DNA from: Clostridia bacterium
Lineage (GTDB): Bacteria > Bacillota > Clostridia > TANB77 > CAG-508
NCBI GenBank assembly: GCA_017409455.1
Contig: JAFQSS010000018.1
Coordinates: forward strand, 1 to 64,000
DNA length: 64,000 bases
Direction: 5' to 3'
Part shown: piece after piece, positions 19,640 through 28,636 of the stretch
Layout: every line of letters starts with the position of its first letter
How positions within the stretch are numbered: position 1 is the first letter of the stretch
Translations under genes and position numbers: made by a program
The notes under the pieces: model-generated
Seen by the model: only the letters and a program-made list of their open reading frames with translations
Told to the model about the DNA's origin: nothing
Database searches by the model: none

Positions 19640-19715
19640 CGAGGCGTAGCGCAGTTGGTAGCGCGCGTGGTTTGGGACCATGAGGTCGCAGGTTCGATCC
19701 CTGTCGCCTCGACCA
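19640..19715 (+). tRNA. tRNA-Pro (TGG)
   Basis: 76 bases with an encoded CCA. The acceptor stem is CGAGGCG/CGCCTCG. The anticodon stem CGTGG/CCATG holds loop TTTGGGA, giving TGG. The 3' end is repeated at 21593. Confidence 0.96.
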
Positions 19716-19717
19716 TA
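19703..19717 (+). repeat. candidate att site in the tRNA-Pro 3' end
   Basis: GTCGCCTCGACCATA recurs at 21593-21607 with one mismatch (14/15), in the same orientation. This is the pattern left by integration into a tRNA gene. Confidence 0.6.
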
Positions 19718-19764
19718 TTTAGAGACTTTTACAGTCTCTATTTTTTATGTTTTAGGCTATAACA

Positions 19765-19950
19765 TTAAACTTTTTGTAATACTTCTTCAGTCCCGTCTTC
19801 TTTTACAATACAAATAACTTTAAAGTCTCCACCAATTCTTGTATATTCACTACCACCATCAATAAAACAAGCTTTGCATTTGCAATACTTAAAATCGTGT
19901 TTACTCAAAGATTCTATTATATCATTACATTTTAAACATTTTATTTTCAT
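19765..19950 (-). CDS. small Cys-rich protein (DUF7695-like)
   Basis: 61 residues, AGGAAG upstream. The N-terminal half holds CLKCND and YCKCKACFIDGG, a likely zinc-binding knuckle; the second half ends in a short beta-rich segment. It resembles small orphan proteins of Firmicutes phages and insertions (DUF7695-like). Function unknown. It sits just behind tRNA-Pro, inside the proposed degraded insert. Confidence 0.65.
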   Translation of the reverse strand: MKIKCLKCNDIIESLSKHDFKYCKCKACFIDGGSEYTRIGGDFKVICIVKEDGTEEVLQKV

Positions 19951-20158
19951 AATGATTCTTCCTTTCCTATTCTTAAGCCATATTTTTACTATCTATGTAA
20001 AAAATGTTGACTTTTTTCACATTTAATTATACAATAAAATTGGCAATGAAGAAAAAAACATGTATAATATACAGACAATAATCATAAAATATTGTTAATA
20101 AATATCTTACGATATTTAATTATAAAAAGCTCTGTCAATTCGTTTTAACGGCTACGAT

Positions 20159-20920
20159 TTATTCGCGGTCTAGGATTAACGGAGCTTTACTTTTATTTGT
20201 TTTTTCTCTTTGACTTCCCTTTTTAGTAAGCGTTTTATCAAAATGAGAATATTTAGAAATAAAATTCCAATGTCTATATTGATGTTTCCATACATTAGTC
20301 ACATCTCCATCGTTACTTGTTGATACACCTACATTAAATCCTTTTCTAATATCTCTTATATTCTTATTTATAACTTTATATAATTTTTCTTTTGCAATTG
20401 TTCTTTTAGACCTTTTTCCCGTTTCTTCATCTTTTATTTTATCAAAATCATTTAATTTAAAATTCATAGAGCCTAATATAATATCCATACATTGCTGAAT
20501 AACATGCTTTTTAGAATCTATTTCAACTATTTCCGTTATTTCAATATTACTTTGTTTTAATTCATAATTATACATGAACATACTATTTTTTAAACCATTT
20601 TTCTGTTCTTCTGAACAAGGTAAGTCATCTAAATATAAAGAAAAATTCACCTTGTTTTTAAATGGTGTATCATTACTGAATTTTAATCCAAAAGCATCTT
20701 TCAAAAAGTAATAATACAATATACTATATTCGTTGTCTGTTTGCTCTTTTGTTAATCCATCAGAAACAAAAGCATTTTGTGCAAACATAATTCTTACTTT
20801 TATTTTTTCATCTTTTATAAGTTCAAAAAACAAATTTATTATTTCTATGTATTTATCTAAATAATTATCTGTAACTTTAGTCCACTTTATTTCGCTCTTT
20901 AAATTTAGTCTTCTTTTTTG
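20159..20920 (-). pseudogene. DUF3800 gene remnant lacking its N-terminus
   Basis: A 224-codon open stretch begins at ATG 20833. The same frame stays open upstream to an in-frame TAG at 20921-20923 and encodes SEIKWTKVTDNYLDKYIEI, the conserved middle of DUF3800 proteins. The N-terminal strand with the catalytic Asp-Glu (DES motif) is missing, so this is probably a dead RNase H-like DUF3800 gene. The intact DUF3800 protein at 49750 has the same SEIKWTKV stretch. A hairpin AAAGCTC/GAGCTTTTT overlaps its end and may terminate it. Confidence 0.65.
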
Positions 20921-21187
20921 CTATTAAGTGCCTTTTCAATTAAATTAACATCTGATAAATTAATTAATGCTCCGACCGTAGAAATTACTATAATATTTGC
21001 CATTGCTTACAGATTCATCTGCTAAATTCTATATGTTACTTCCTTCATTTACATCATTTCCTTTTGTTTCTAAATTTATTGTTGATTTTTCTTAATAAAT
21101 TGATTACAATAATATTAACACGAGTTGAAATACACTCAATTTAAGAAGATATTTAGACCTGAAAGACAGTCAAGTTGATTTACAGAT

Positions 21188-21218
21188 AACCTTTAGATTA
21201 AGTCTAAAGGTTATTTGC
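21188..21218 (+). terminator. intrinsic hairpin
   Basis: AACCTTTAGA/TCTAAAGGTT stem with a five-base loop, then a T-rich tail. No gene upstream explains it. Confidence 0.6.
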
Positions 21219-21410
21219 TTATTTATTACTATGAATTGATGATTTTTTCTGGATTATTTTTCAAATTTAAACTACATGTTTGAATAAATATAATCATAAA
21301 GAATAAAACTGTATATATTATACTAAGTTATGATTGAATTTGCAATGTCTTTCATAAATTATTTGACAATTTTCACAATTTATTAAAACTCATTCCAAAA
21401 TAAGCCAATA

Positions 21411-21453
21411 AAAAAACACATCTGTATACTTTGCCAAGTGCGATGTGTTTTTT
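21411..21453. terminator. bidirectional terminator hairpin
   Basis: AAAAAACACATC/GATGTGTTTTTT inverted repeat with a 19-base loop. It has a T run on both strands. Confidence 0.65.
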
Positions 21454-21592
21454 ACATATTTAAACGAGGCAACCACGTTTGTGGTTTCTCCATTTCCTGT
21501 TTTCATTATACAATGATTTTTAAAAATTGTCAAATACTTTCAATGCAATTCTATCTTAAATCATACACAGAAAACTTCCAAATTTATTCGAA

Positions 21593-21607
21593 GTCGCCTC
21601 GAACATA
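21593..21607 (+). repeat. second copy of the tRNA-Pro 3' end (candidate att site)
   Basis: GTCGCCTCGAACATA, direct repeat of 19703-19717 with one difference. Confidence 0.6.
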
Positions 21608-21626
21608 AAAGTTCCTTTTTATGCTT

Positions 21627-22565
21627 CTATCTGTTTCCAAAATCACTAAATATTTTAGATCTATTTATTTCATAGTTCAATAATGTCTGCAATTTTCCTA
21701 TAGTATTTTGCATTTTACCTGGATTCTGAGTATATTTTTCTGGATCTTGTGATAGTGTCTTAGTATTAAAATGTCCCATATTTACGTTTTCAGCAAAATT
21801 AACAGTTCCTAAATGCATAAATATTTTATATAGATTTTCCATTCCACCTTTTCTTTGTTGATAAATATCAAAAATATTATCAACAATATTAGATTGCATT
21901 GATTCTACACAAAATCTTTGTATATCCCCTTTTCCATATAATGCTTCGACAAACTTTCTTCCGAAGCCCTCATAAATTGAATAGTCATTAAAGCTTGAAT
22001 AAAAGTTAAAATCTGGACAATATTTTCTCTTTTCTTGTAGTTCTCTTTTATATATTCCGCCTTTATATCTTGGGTCTCTTTCATATTTTTTCTCTACCAT
22101 ACTTTGTGACATATATTGAGCAACAAAATCATCCAAAAGTGCCACTCCATAACCAGCAGCATATTGAAATGGTCTTTCTTTTGAATATTCACAAAAACTT
22201 TGTTTTTCTTCTTCTGTCATAAATTTTTGTATGTTTTTATCAATAAACCAAGAATAATAAGTTTCAAATTCATTTTCAGTTAGTCCACTTACTGAATGAG
22301 TTAATTCGTGAAATAATACTTCATCAACATACCAATCATCTTTTGAAAATGTTCTATCAGCATTGACTGTTATAGTGGTAATTCCAGAATCAAATCCTGT
22401 ATGTGCGTCACCTGGTATTGTATTGTTTTGAACAAATTGTACTCGCTGTAATCTCTCCTTTAATCTACTAGCATTGCTTGCATTAAAAAATCCTAATTCT
22501 TTTCCATATTCTAAAAATTCCTTTATCTTTTGCTGCATTATTCTTTGAAATTCTTTCTCATTCAT
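21627..22565 (-). CDS. predicted zinc metallopeptidase (HExxH)
   Basis: 312 residues. It carries LFHELTHSVSG, an HExxH zinc site with the catalytic Glu, followed 11 residues later by NEFE that may give the third ligand. There is no signal peptide or membrane segment, so it acts in the cytosol or is exported another way. It is the third gene of an operon (492-, 115- and 312-residue products) facing an XRE regulator. The family is not recognised beyond the zinc motif. Peptidases placed beside XRE regulators (ImmA type) can cleave the repressor, but this one is not a clear ImmA. Confidence 0.7.
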   Translation of the reverse strand: MNEKEFQRIMQQKIKEFLEYGKELGFFNASNASRLKERLQRVQFVQNNTIPGDAHTGFDSGITTITVNADRTFSKDDWYVDEVLFHELTHSVSGLTENEFETYYSWFIDKNIQKFMTEEEKQSFCEYSKERPFQYAAGYGVALLDDFVAQYMSQSMVEKKYERDPRYKGGIYKRELQEKRKYCPDFNFYSSFNDYSIYEGFGRKFVEALYGKGDIQRFCVESMQSNIVDNIFDIYQQRKGGMENLYKIFMHLGTVNFAENVNMGHFNTKTLSQDPEKYTQNPGKMQNTIGKLQTLLNYEINRSKIFSDFGNR

Positions 22566-22639
22566 AATACTTCTTTACCTTCCAACTATTTATAAAACTT
22601 TCACAATCCCCCTATCCCATTTGCTAGGGTATTTTTGAT

Positions 22640-22987
22640 TTAAGCAGAAGCTTTTAATTTTTTTATTATTTTATCATTTTCTTCAATAATTCCATTGTAA
22701 TATTGCTCTAATTTTTTTAATCTATCTATAGACAACTTACTTAACATTTCGGCATTACCATCAATCTCTTCTAAAAACTTTATTTTTTCTTTTACTTGAG
22801 TTGATACATCTATATCAATTTTAAGTCCATTTAAAAAATTATCTTGTTTTATATTTTTTAGAGTTTCAATTTGGTTATATGTTTCATTTTCTTCTTCTCG
22901 AATTTGCTTTCGAAATAATTTTTTTAAAAAATTTTTAATTTTTAATATAAAACTTGGTTTGTACTCTATTAAGTATTTATTACTCAT
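22640..22987 (-). CDS. hypothetical coiled-coil protein
   Basis: 115 residues, not recognised. Residues 12-28 are hydrophobic and basic (FILKIKNFLKKLFRKQ), like an amphipathic membrane-binding helix. The rest is charged and probably coiled coil (about 35-115). It starts one base past the stop of the upstream gene and lies 74 bases before the metallopeptidase gene, so all three are likely one transcript. Confidence 0.6.
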   Translation of the reverse strand: MSNKYLIEYKPSFILKIKNFLKKLFRKQIREEENETYNQIETLKNIKQDNFLNGLKIDIDVSTQVKEKIKFLEEIDGNAEMLSKLSIDRLKKLEQYYNGIIEENDKIIKKLKASA

Positions 22988-22988
22988 T

Positions 22989-24467
22989 TTATAACTCCTT
23001 TTGTGTTTTTAACCTATCTATTTCTTTTCCTTGTTCAGCAATAATTTCTTGTTGCTCTATAACTCTTTCGATTAATGATTGTTTTATTTCATCATTATTT
23101 TCTTCTATTCTCCATTCTTCGTCTCTATTTTCGGGGTCATAACCTAATTCGTGTATTGTTTCATATTTTGCTTGTGATTCAGCTTCTCTTGCCTCTTCTT
23201 CTCTTGTTTCACCATACATATTTAACCCATCTTTATTAAATCCATACATATCATATCCATCTGGTCCATATACGGATTTTGTTTCCCTATGTATGCCTTC
23301 CCTATTAAATCCATTCCTGTTATATCCTTCCTGATCATAAGAGTCTCCTGTATTTTCATCATATACCCATTCATCTTTATCTGCATTGGCACCATGGTAA
23401 ATTGACTCTTCTGCATTTTCAATTGTTTCACCCTCATCAGGTTGTTGTAAAGTAATTTCTGAGCTTTCTGTCTTCTCATGTTCTCCCTTATATGCTTGCA
23501 TAATTAAAGAATAAATATATTTGCAATGTTTTTCAATATCTTTTGCAATTGCAATACCTTCTGCATACGAATTAAGTGGCAATACATTCTTTGCATAATG
23601 TGGATTATATTTATTTCTATAATAATACTGCCCGTAAGTTTCATATAATCCTGTCGGAATGTTATCTCCTAAATAATTTAACGAATTTGGAGGTAGATGT
23701 TGTTTTAATTCACTTTCGCTTGACACTAATGTACTTATTTGTTCTTCAGGATTTATGTTTTCTCTATATATTTCATTTCCATTACCTTCCTGATATTCGG
23801 GATTAGCTTCTAATAATTTTGAAATAATATGACTTGATTCTATTCCCTTTTCTAGAGCACGTACATAAAAGCTTTCACTTATTTCTTCGCCATCTATAAT
23901 TGTTACTCTTTGAGAGACTTTTACAGGAACATGAACATCTTGATGACCTTTTTCTTTATATACTGCCTCTAGACTGTAATCCGAAGAATCAATAATATCT
24001 ACTTCAGAATACATGTCTTCCCCCTTAATTGTTATTCTATATGGATATCTCTGACGAGCTTTTCTTTCAAATGAACCTAATTTTCCTGAAGAAGAAAATG
24101 TGATTCTTTCTGGTTTCTTTTCATCTACACTAATTGTTATCTCTCCTATCTGCATAACAACTGGTTTGTCCTTTTTTCTACATTCTTGAATAAAATCTTT
24201 TATGTCCTTAATATTATCACTTTCAAGATTATGCTCATAATATGGAGATTCTTTATCCTTAACTAGTGGATAAAATATTATATCAGAATCCAGTTTTCTC
24301 CATTTTTTATCTCTTAATTCTTTTTTTGTTAATTTTCTAGGTCTGTAATCTCTAGGATCTCCTGTTCCTATAGAATAATCATTTCTACCAAAACTATTAT
24401 TTTGATTTTTCCTTATTAATTCTTGCGCAATTTTCCATCCATCACCCATAATTTTTCCTCCGTACAT
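22989..24467 (-). CDS. hypothetical protein with NRxGFNREG-type repeats
   Basis: 492 residues, not assigned. The N-terminal three quarters (about 40-330) is a mixed alpha/beta region with no known motif. Residues about 370-430 contain short repeats of the form Tyr/Phe-x-x-x-Gly (YDQEGYNRNGFNREGIHRE, then YGPDGYDMYGFNKDGLNMYG). A charged C-terminal helix ends in a coiled coil (LIERVIEQQEIIAEQGKEI). Such Gly-Tyr/Phe repeats occur in phage-like and surface-linked proteins of Clostridia. It is the first gene of the operon, beside the XRE operators. Confidence 0.6.
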   Translation of the reverse strand: MYGGKIMGDGWKIAQELIRKNQNNSFGRNDYSIGTGDPRDYRPRKLTKKELRDKKWRKLDSDIIFYPLVKDKESPYYEHNLESDNIKDIKDFIQECRKKDKPVVMQIGEITISVDEKKPERITFSSSGKLGSFERKARQRYPYRITIKGEDMYSEVDIIDSSDYSLEAVYKEKGHQDVHVPVKVSQRVTIIDGEEISESFYVRALEKGIESSHIISKLLEANPEYQEGNGNEIYRENINPEEQISTLVSSESELKQHLPPNSLNYLGDNIPTGLYETYGQYYYRNKYNPHYAKNVLPLNSYAEGIAIAKDIEKHCKYIYSLIMQAYKGEHEKTESSEITLQQPDEGETIENAEESIYHGANADKDEWVYDENTGDSYDQEGYNRNGFNREGIHRETKSVYGPDGYDMYGFNKDGLNMYGETREEEAREAESQAKYETIHELGYDPENRDEEWRIEENNDEIKQSLIERVIEQQEIIAEQGKEIDRLKTQKEL

Positions 24468-24488
24468 AAAATTATTTTATTTTGCCAC

Positions 24489-24601
24489 TCGCTTTATTAG
24501 CGACATTTTATCACAACATTTTATTCTGTGTCAATATTTTTCGCTTTATTAGCGATATTTTTTCTGGCAATAATAGTACAATTAAATCGTTAATAAAGCG
24601 A
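24489..24601. promoter_or_regulatory. three CGCTTTATTAGCG operators between divergent genes
   Basis: Palindromes CGCT-n5-AGCG lie at 24490-24502 and 24542-24554. An inverted copy with one change (CGTTAATAAAGCG) is at 24588-24600, directly before the ribosome site of the XRE gene. They cover the intergenic region of the XRE gene and the three-gene operon. Confidence 0.75.
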
Positions 24602-24614
24602 ACGAGGTGTAATA

Positions 24615-24854
24615 ATGAAAATTACAAAATATAATGAATTTAGAAATATATCAGGAAATAAATTACGTGAATTAAGAAAAGCAAGTAAAATATCACAACA
24701 AGATTTAGCTGAAAAATTGCAATTAGAAGGTATTGATTTAACTGCTAAAGAAATCTCTAAAATCGAAAATAATAAAAGATTAGTACAAGATTTTGAGTTA
24801 TTTGCTTTTGCTAAAATATTTAAAGTATCTGCAGATATTTTTAATCAAAAATAG
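24615..24854 (+). CDS. XRE-family transcriptional regulator
   Basis: 79 residues, a single helix-turn-helix domain: LRELRKASKISQQDLAEKL, then the recognition region DLTAKEISKIENNKR. GAGG lies upstream of the ATG. It is divergent from the 22989-24467 operon and separated from it by three copies of one palindrome. It therefore most likely represses both itself and that operon. There is no second domain, so the inducer is not visible. Confidence 0.88.
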   Translation: MKITKYNEFRNISGNKLRELRKASKISQQDLAEKLQLEGIDLTAKEISKIENNKRLVQDFELFAFAKIFKVSADIFNQK

Positions 24855-24869
24855 GTATATAAAATAATT

Positions 24870-24900
24870 AAACGCTATTCAAAACGAATAGCGTTTGTCT
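24870..24900. terminator. terminator between the XRE gene and malQ
   Basis: AAACGCTATTC/GAATAGCGTTT stem. The two genes converge here. Confidence 0.75.
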
Positions 24901-24908
24901 TATTGCTG

Positions 24909-26231
24909 TTATTTAAAATCCTTTATCCTCTCTCTAAAATCATTAAAATCAACAAGTTTCCAAGACCAATTTTCATCCATTTGAACACCTGGAACATTAA
25001 TTCTAGCACTATCATCTAAACCCAAAATATCTTGAACAGTAATAATAGCAATTTTAGCTTTACATTTTGCACAATATTGCATAATACCAATATTCACATT
25101 AATATCATAACATTCATTTCTTCTTAAAAATTCTTTTAATCTCTCTTTATACTCATCATTTAATGTTTTATACCAACCATGAATTGTTTGACAATCATGA
25201 TTTCCTGGAAATACAAGAACATTTTCATCTTCATTATCTTTATCATAAAAATTATTTAAATCAATTGAAAATTGTAATATTTTTTGTCTTGTAAAACCAT
25301 AATGTTTTCTTAATTCAACCGTTTCTTCTCTAATATCACCCAAATCTTCTATTATCAAATCTTCTATCCTTATATTTTCATCTTTAAATAATTCATCAAA
25401 AAAACCATAACTTACGCCATCTGTGTAAAAACCTTCTTTTCCAGATTTTCCAATCGGTATTTTGAAAAAAGAATCATATCCCCTAAAATAATCTACTCTA
25501 ACTTTATCAAATAATTTTAAATGATATTTAAATCTTTTTACTAAATACTTGTAGTTATCTTTTTCCATATTTTTTACATTATATACAGGACTATTCCATT
25601 TTTGTCCATCACTATTAAAATAATCAGGCGGAGTCCCTGCTTCAAATGTAAATTTTCCATTTTTCATTTCGAAACATTTTGGGTTACATTTAGTTTCTAC
25701 AGAATTAAAAGTTGGATATACTGGCATATCCCCTATTATTTTAATATCCTTAGAATTTGCATATTCTTTAAGTTCCATCCATTGTTTATATAATATATAT
25801 TGTAAAAATAAATAGTATTCCTTACTTTGCCCTTTTTGATTGCTCATAAATTTAGCATATTCATTAATTTCTTTACGTTTTATGAACTCTTTATATTCTT
25901 TGTCTTTTGTAAACTTGCTAAATGCTTGTTTATAATATTTTTCTTTAAAATCATCATATATAACTCTATCTCTTGTTTCTCTTTCTTCTACATCTTCTAT
26001 CAAACCATACTCTTTTAGTTTATCTAAAGATATATAATCTTCTTCTAAAGCATAATAACTTATCGGTGAATATGGTAATCTATCACATGCATTTATTGGC
26101 AAGATTTCCCAATATTTCATACCATTTTCACTTAATATATCTATAAATTCATAAGCTTCTTTTCCAAAATCTCCTATCCCATATTTACTAGGTAACGAAA
26201 ATATTGGAAGAAGTATCCCTTTTTCTTTCAT
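24909..26231 (-). CDS. malQ: 4-alpha-glucanotransferase (amylomaltase, GH77)
   Basis: 440 residues, slightly short for the family (about 500). It transfers maltosyl units between alpha-1,4-glucans in maltose/glycogen use. Landmarks: LLPIFSLPSKYGIGDFG at the N-terminus, KYWEILPIN, the nucleophile Asp in VRVDYFRGYDSFF, the acid Glu in IIEDLGDI, and FPGNHDCQTIHGWY. The missing length is in loops, not catalytic segments. No other glycan genes are adjacent. Confidence 0.92.
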   Translation of the reverse strand: MKEKGILLPIFSLPSKYGIGDFGKEAYEFIDILSENGMKYWEILPINACDRLPYSPISYYALEEDYISLDKLKEYGLIEDVEERETRDRVIYDDFKEKYYKQAFSKFTKDKEYKEFIKRKEINEYAKFMSNQKGQSKEYYLFLQYILYKQWMELKEYANSKDIKIIGDMPVYPTFNSVETKCNPKCFEMKNGKFTFEAGTPPDYFNSDGQKWNSPVYNVKNMEKDNYKYLVKRFKYHLKLFDKVRVDYFRGYDSFFKIPIGKSGKEGFYTDGVSYGFFDELFKDENIRIEDLIIEDLGDIREETVELRKHYGFTRQKILQFSIDLNNFYDKDNEDENVLVFPGNHDCQTIHGWYKTLNDEYKERLKEFLRRNECYDINVNIGIMQYCAKCKAKIAIITVQDILGLDDSARINVPGVQMDENWSWKLVDFNDFRERIKDFK

Positions 26232-26264
26232 TTTTATCTCCTCATTAGTTTTTATATTAATTTA

Positions 26265-28073
26265 TTACCTTTCATCAATTTCATTAGAAATATTTTGATT
26301 TTGGATAATTTCATTAGTTTGTTGCATTAAACTTTGGTAGTGTTCTAAATTCATGTTATTAATATCAATTTTTCCTACTACATTTCCATCTAATACTACT
26401 TGAGATACCACTGTATCAAATCCTTGTTGTTTACCATATGCCTTTTCATTTTCAAAATTTGATGATATTTGACCATCTGGATTTGCAGGTGTGCACAACC
26501 ATAAATCAACATTGTTGGGATTAGAAAGCATAGAATGTAAATCTGACAAACTAATAATTTGGTCTAAATCAGGTCTCATAACTCTCATAGGTCCATAAAT
26601 TAGTACATTATTACTTAATCCCGCTTCTTGAATTCCATTTATTAAAGTTGCTTTAGCTCTTGTTTGTTCCTCTATATCTCCTTGATATTGTCTGTCATTT
26701 TTTCCTGATAGTTCTATATCTACAACTATTTCTAGTTTATTGTTTTTCATGTCAACTTCTTCTCGTAAGTCTTTAATTTTGTGTGTAATATTTTCCAGTT
26801 CAATATTGGCTTCTTCTATTGTTGTAGAAGTTGAATAGTAATAAAATCCATAAGGGACACCCATTTGTTCACATACTTTAACTTGCTCTTTATATGAATC
26901 ATATTCTACTGGTTCAAAATCACCTTTTCCATACGGACTTGCTCCTAATTTTATATATGCAAAGTTGATGTTTCCTGCAAATCTACTTGTATCAATGCTT
27001 CCATAATTTGTAGCAACATTTTCCGGGATTCCATTTTGTAAAAGTTCTCGTAATGCATTAGGCGATATTGATGAAATATCAATCCCTGTTACATTTCCCG
27101 TTTCATTAGTCTTTATATTTATAGCGTTTTCTTCAACTTTTTCAGCTCGTTCTTGGTTGAAATAAGATGTTAAATACTCACTTGCTACCCAACCTTTAAG
27201 TTTATATCCGTCTTGTGTTTCATATTCTATGTAAGACCATTCTCTACTATTTTCTGATATAGTTTGATCTATTTTACGTACAATAGAACCATTCGGTATT
27301 GTTGTCATTATAGCTCTTTTGTCGAAATCTTCTGGTTGCGTTCTTAAGTTCAAATTAACATTTCCATCTTTTGAAGTATCAACCTTCATCAAAATTTCAT
27401 TTGCATTTTCATATATTAAGTTAAATTTTCCAACTTCTTGAATTAAATCTTCTCTAATATATCCTTTGTAAATATTATCTCCATTTACAGATAATGTTGA
27501 AATCCATTTAACATCATTTTCATCTTTATTTTCAGGATATCCTAAAACATAATCTTGATAAGCAACTGTTGATATTATGTTATTATCTTCAATTGTTCCT
27601 TCCTCTCTTACATTTACCCCCTCTTTAGAGATTACTTGGTAAATGTTGTATTTAGACATTTCATCCTCTGTCATTGTAAATACTTGTTCAATATCGCCAC
27701 TTACTTGCCCTTTTTGAATATTTCCATTTTCGTCATAAGCAAGTGCATCAGTTTCGGAAACAATTACAAATGAATTTGAATCTATTTTATATCTTTGCCC
27801 ATCATCTTTAATTTCAGCATTATCATTTGCTATACCAATTACAAATGTTTTTTCAGTATCAAACTTATTATTATTTGATGTTGCATAAACATTTCTTGCT
27901 GTTTCAACACCTCCTACTACAATTGCAGCAGTAGCAAGTAATACTTTTATTTTTGTTTTGGTTTTCTTAGACATTTTAAATATAGGCTTTCTCTTTTGCC
28001 TTCTACTATTTTCTTTTTCTAGCTTATCAAACATTGGAACAGATACTTTTATCTTTTTTTTATTTTGAACCAT
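26265..28073 (-). CDS. membrane-anchored GH25 lysozyme with SH3 domains
   Basis: 602 residues. A basic N-terminus is followed by one membrane segment (about 47-66). SH3-like repeats (about 140-325) include EGVNVREEG and NLNLRTQPEDF. The GH25 domain (about 330-590) has TGIDISSISP, VPYGFYYYSTS and VVDIELSGKN with the catalytic Asp/Glu. It would cut peptidoglycan beta-1,4 bonds outside the membrane. It overlaps the upstream 102-residue gene by 14 bases, so the two are translationally coupled. Confidence 0.88.
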   Translation of the reverse strand: MVQNKKKIKVSVPMFDKLEKENSRRQKRKPIFKMSKKTKTKIKVLLATAAIVVGGVETARNVYATSNNNKFDTEKTFVIGIANDNAEIKDDGQRYKIDSNSFVIVSETDALAYDENGNIQKGQVSGDIEQVFTMTEDEMSKYNIYQVISKEGVNVREEGTIEDNNIISTVAYQDYVLGYPENKDENDVKWISTLSVNGDNIYKGYIREDLIQEVGKFNLIYENANEILMKVDTSKDGNVNLNLRTQPEDFDKRAIMTTIPNGSIVRKIDQTISENSREWSYIEYETQDGYKLKGWVASEYLTSYFNQERAEKVEENAINIKTNETGNVTGIDISSISPNALRELLQNGIPENVATNYGSIDTSRFAGNINFAYIKLGASPYGKGDFEPVEYDSYKEQVKVCEQMGVPYGFYYYSTSTTIEEANIELENITHKIKDLREEVDMKNNKLEIVVDIELSGKNDRQYQGDIEEQTRAKATLINGIQEAGLSNNVLIYGPMRVMRPDLDQIISLSDLHSMLSNPNNVDLWLCTPANPDGQISSNFENEKAYGKQQGFDTVVSQVVLDGNVVGKIDINNMNLEHYQSLMQQTNEIIQNQNISNEIDER

Positions 28074-28368
28074 TCAAGTATCCTCCAATATTCTTATTCC
28101 CTGCAAAAAGTTTGATTATCCAATTTGGAATTTTGCTTAAAATATATTTATAATTATTATTTTCATCTTGAAGTTTTTTGTTGCTTTCAGTTAATTCTTT
28201 AATTGTTTGGAGATTTTGTCTCTTTTCTAATTCTTGTTCTGTAATCTCTTTTTTAAAGTTAGATACATATTTCTCTATTCGTTCTTGATTTTTTTGATTG
28301 TCTCTTTCTAACTGGTTTATGTAGTTATTTTTTTTGACTAAATTTAACTTTGTTAAAAAATCTTCCAT
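28060..28368 (-). CDS. hypothetical coiled-coil protein coupled to the lysozyme
   Basis: 102 residues, unassigned. Residues 12-75 are a predicted coiled coil with heptad spacing, and the C-terminal KIPNWIIKLFAGNKN is amphipathic. The end overlaps the GH25 gene start. AAGGATGG lies upstream of its ATG. Possibly a partner or regulator of the lysozyme. Confidence 0.6.
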   Translation of the reverse strand: MEDFLTKLNLVKKNNYINQLERDNQKNQERIEKYVSNFKKEITEQELEKRQNLQTIKELTESNKKLQDENNNYKYILSKIPNWIIKLFAGNKNIGGYLNGSK

Positions 28369-28425
28369 ATCAAAACCATCCTTTTTTCGTATGTTTATTA
28401 TTTATGATATCATTAAAAAATTTAT

Positions 28426-28454
28426 TTGACAATACATTTAATATCAATTATAAT
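28426..28454 (+). promoter_or_regulatory. perfect consensus promoter
   Basis: TTGACA, 17-base spacer, TATAAT: both hexamers are exact. It drives the 46-codon gene starting at 28485. Confidence 0.85.
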
Positions 28455-28484
28455 TTTATTATAATAAATAAAAAGAGGTACAAT

Positions 28485-28625
28485 ATGGAAAATAGAAGAA
28501 ATAATCCATTTAATAGGAGCGATTATTTAAAAAGTAATATTGCCGGTTTGTTACAAAGTGAAAGTAAAGGTTTGAATTTAGTTACAGGTCGTTTAAATAT
28601 TGTGAATAAAGCTAAGAATTTTTAA
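28485..28625 (+). CDS. small basic hypothetical protein
   Basis: 46 residues (MENRRNNPFNRSDYLKSN... ending KAKNF), not recognised. AGAGG precedes the ATG and an exact consensus promoter lies 30 bases upstream, so strong expression is expected. It has no Cys and no membrane segment. It converges on the amidase gene; the TAAGAATTTTTAATTCTTA palindrome at its end could terminate it. Confidence 0.65.
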   Translation: MENRRNNPFNRSDYLKSNIAGLLQSESKGLNLVTGRLNIVNKAKNF

Positions 28626-28636
28626 TTCTTAGCTTT

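Larger units (their letters stand above)
20921..21592. other. non-coding remainder of the degraded insert
   Basis: No convincing gene. A 32-codon minus-strand frame (21003-20905, MANIIVISTVGALI...) has no good ribosome site and overlaps the DUF3800 relic. Two hairpins are described separately. Confidence 0.5.

Noticed and set aside
20007..20035. Plus-strand promoter TTGACT-17-TACAAT
   Set aside because: Good match but nothing coding or clearly structured follows on the plus strand; likely chance or a relic of the insert.
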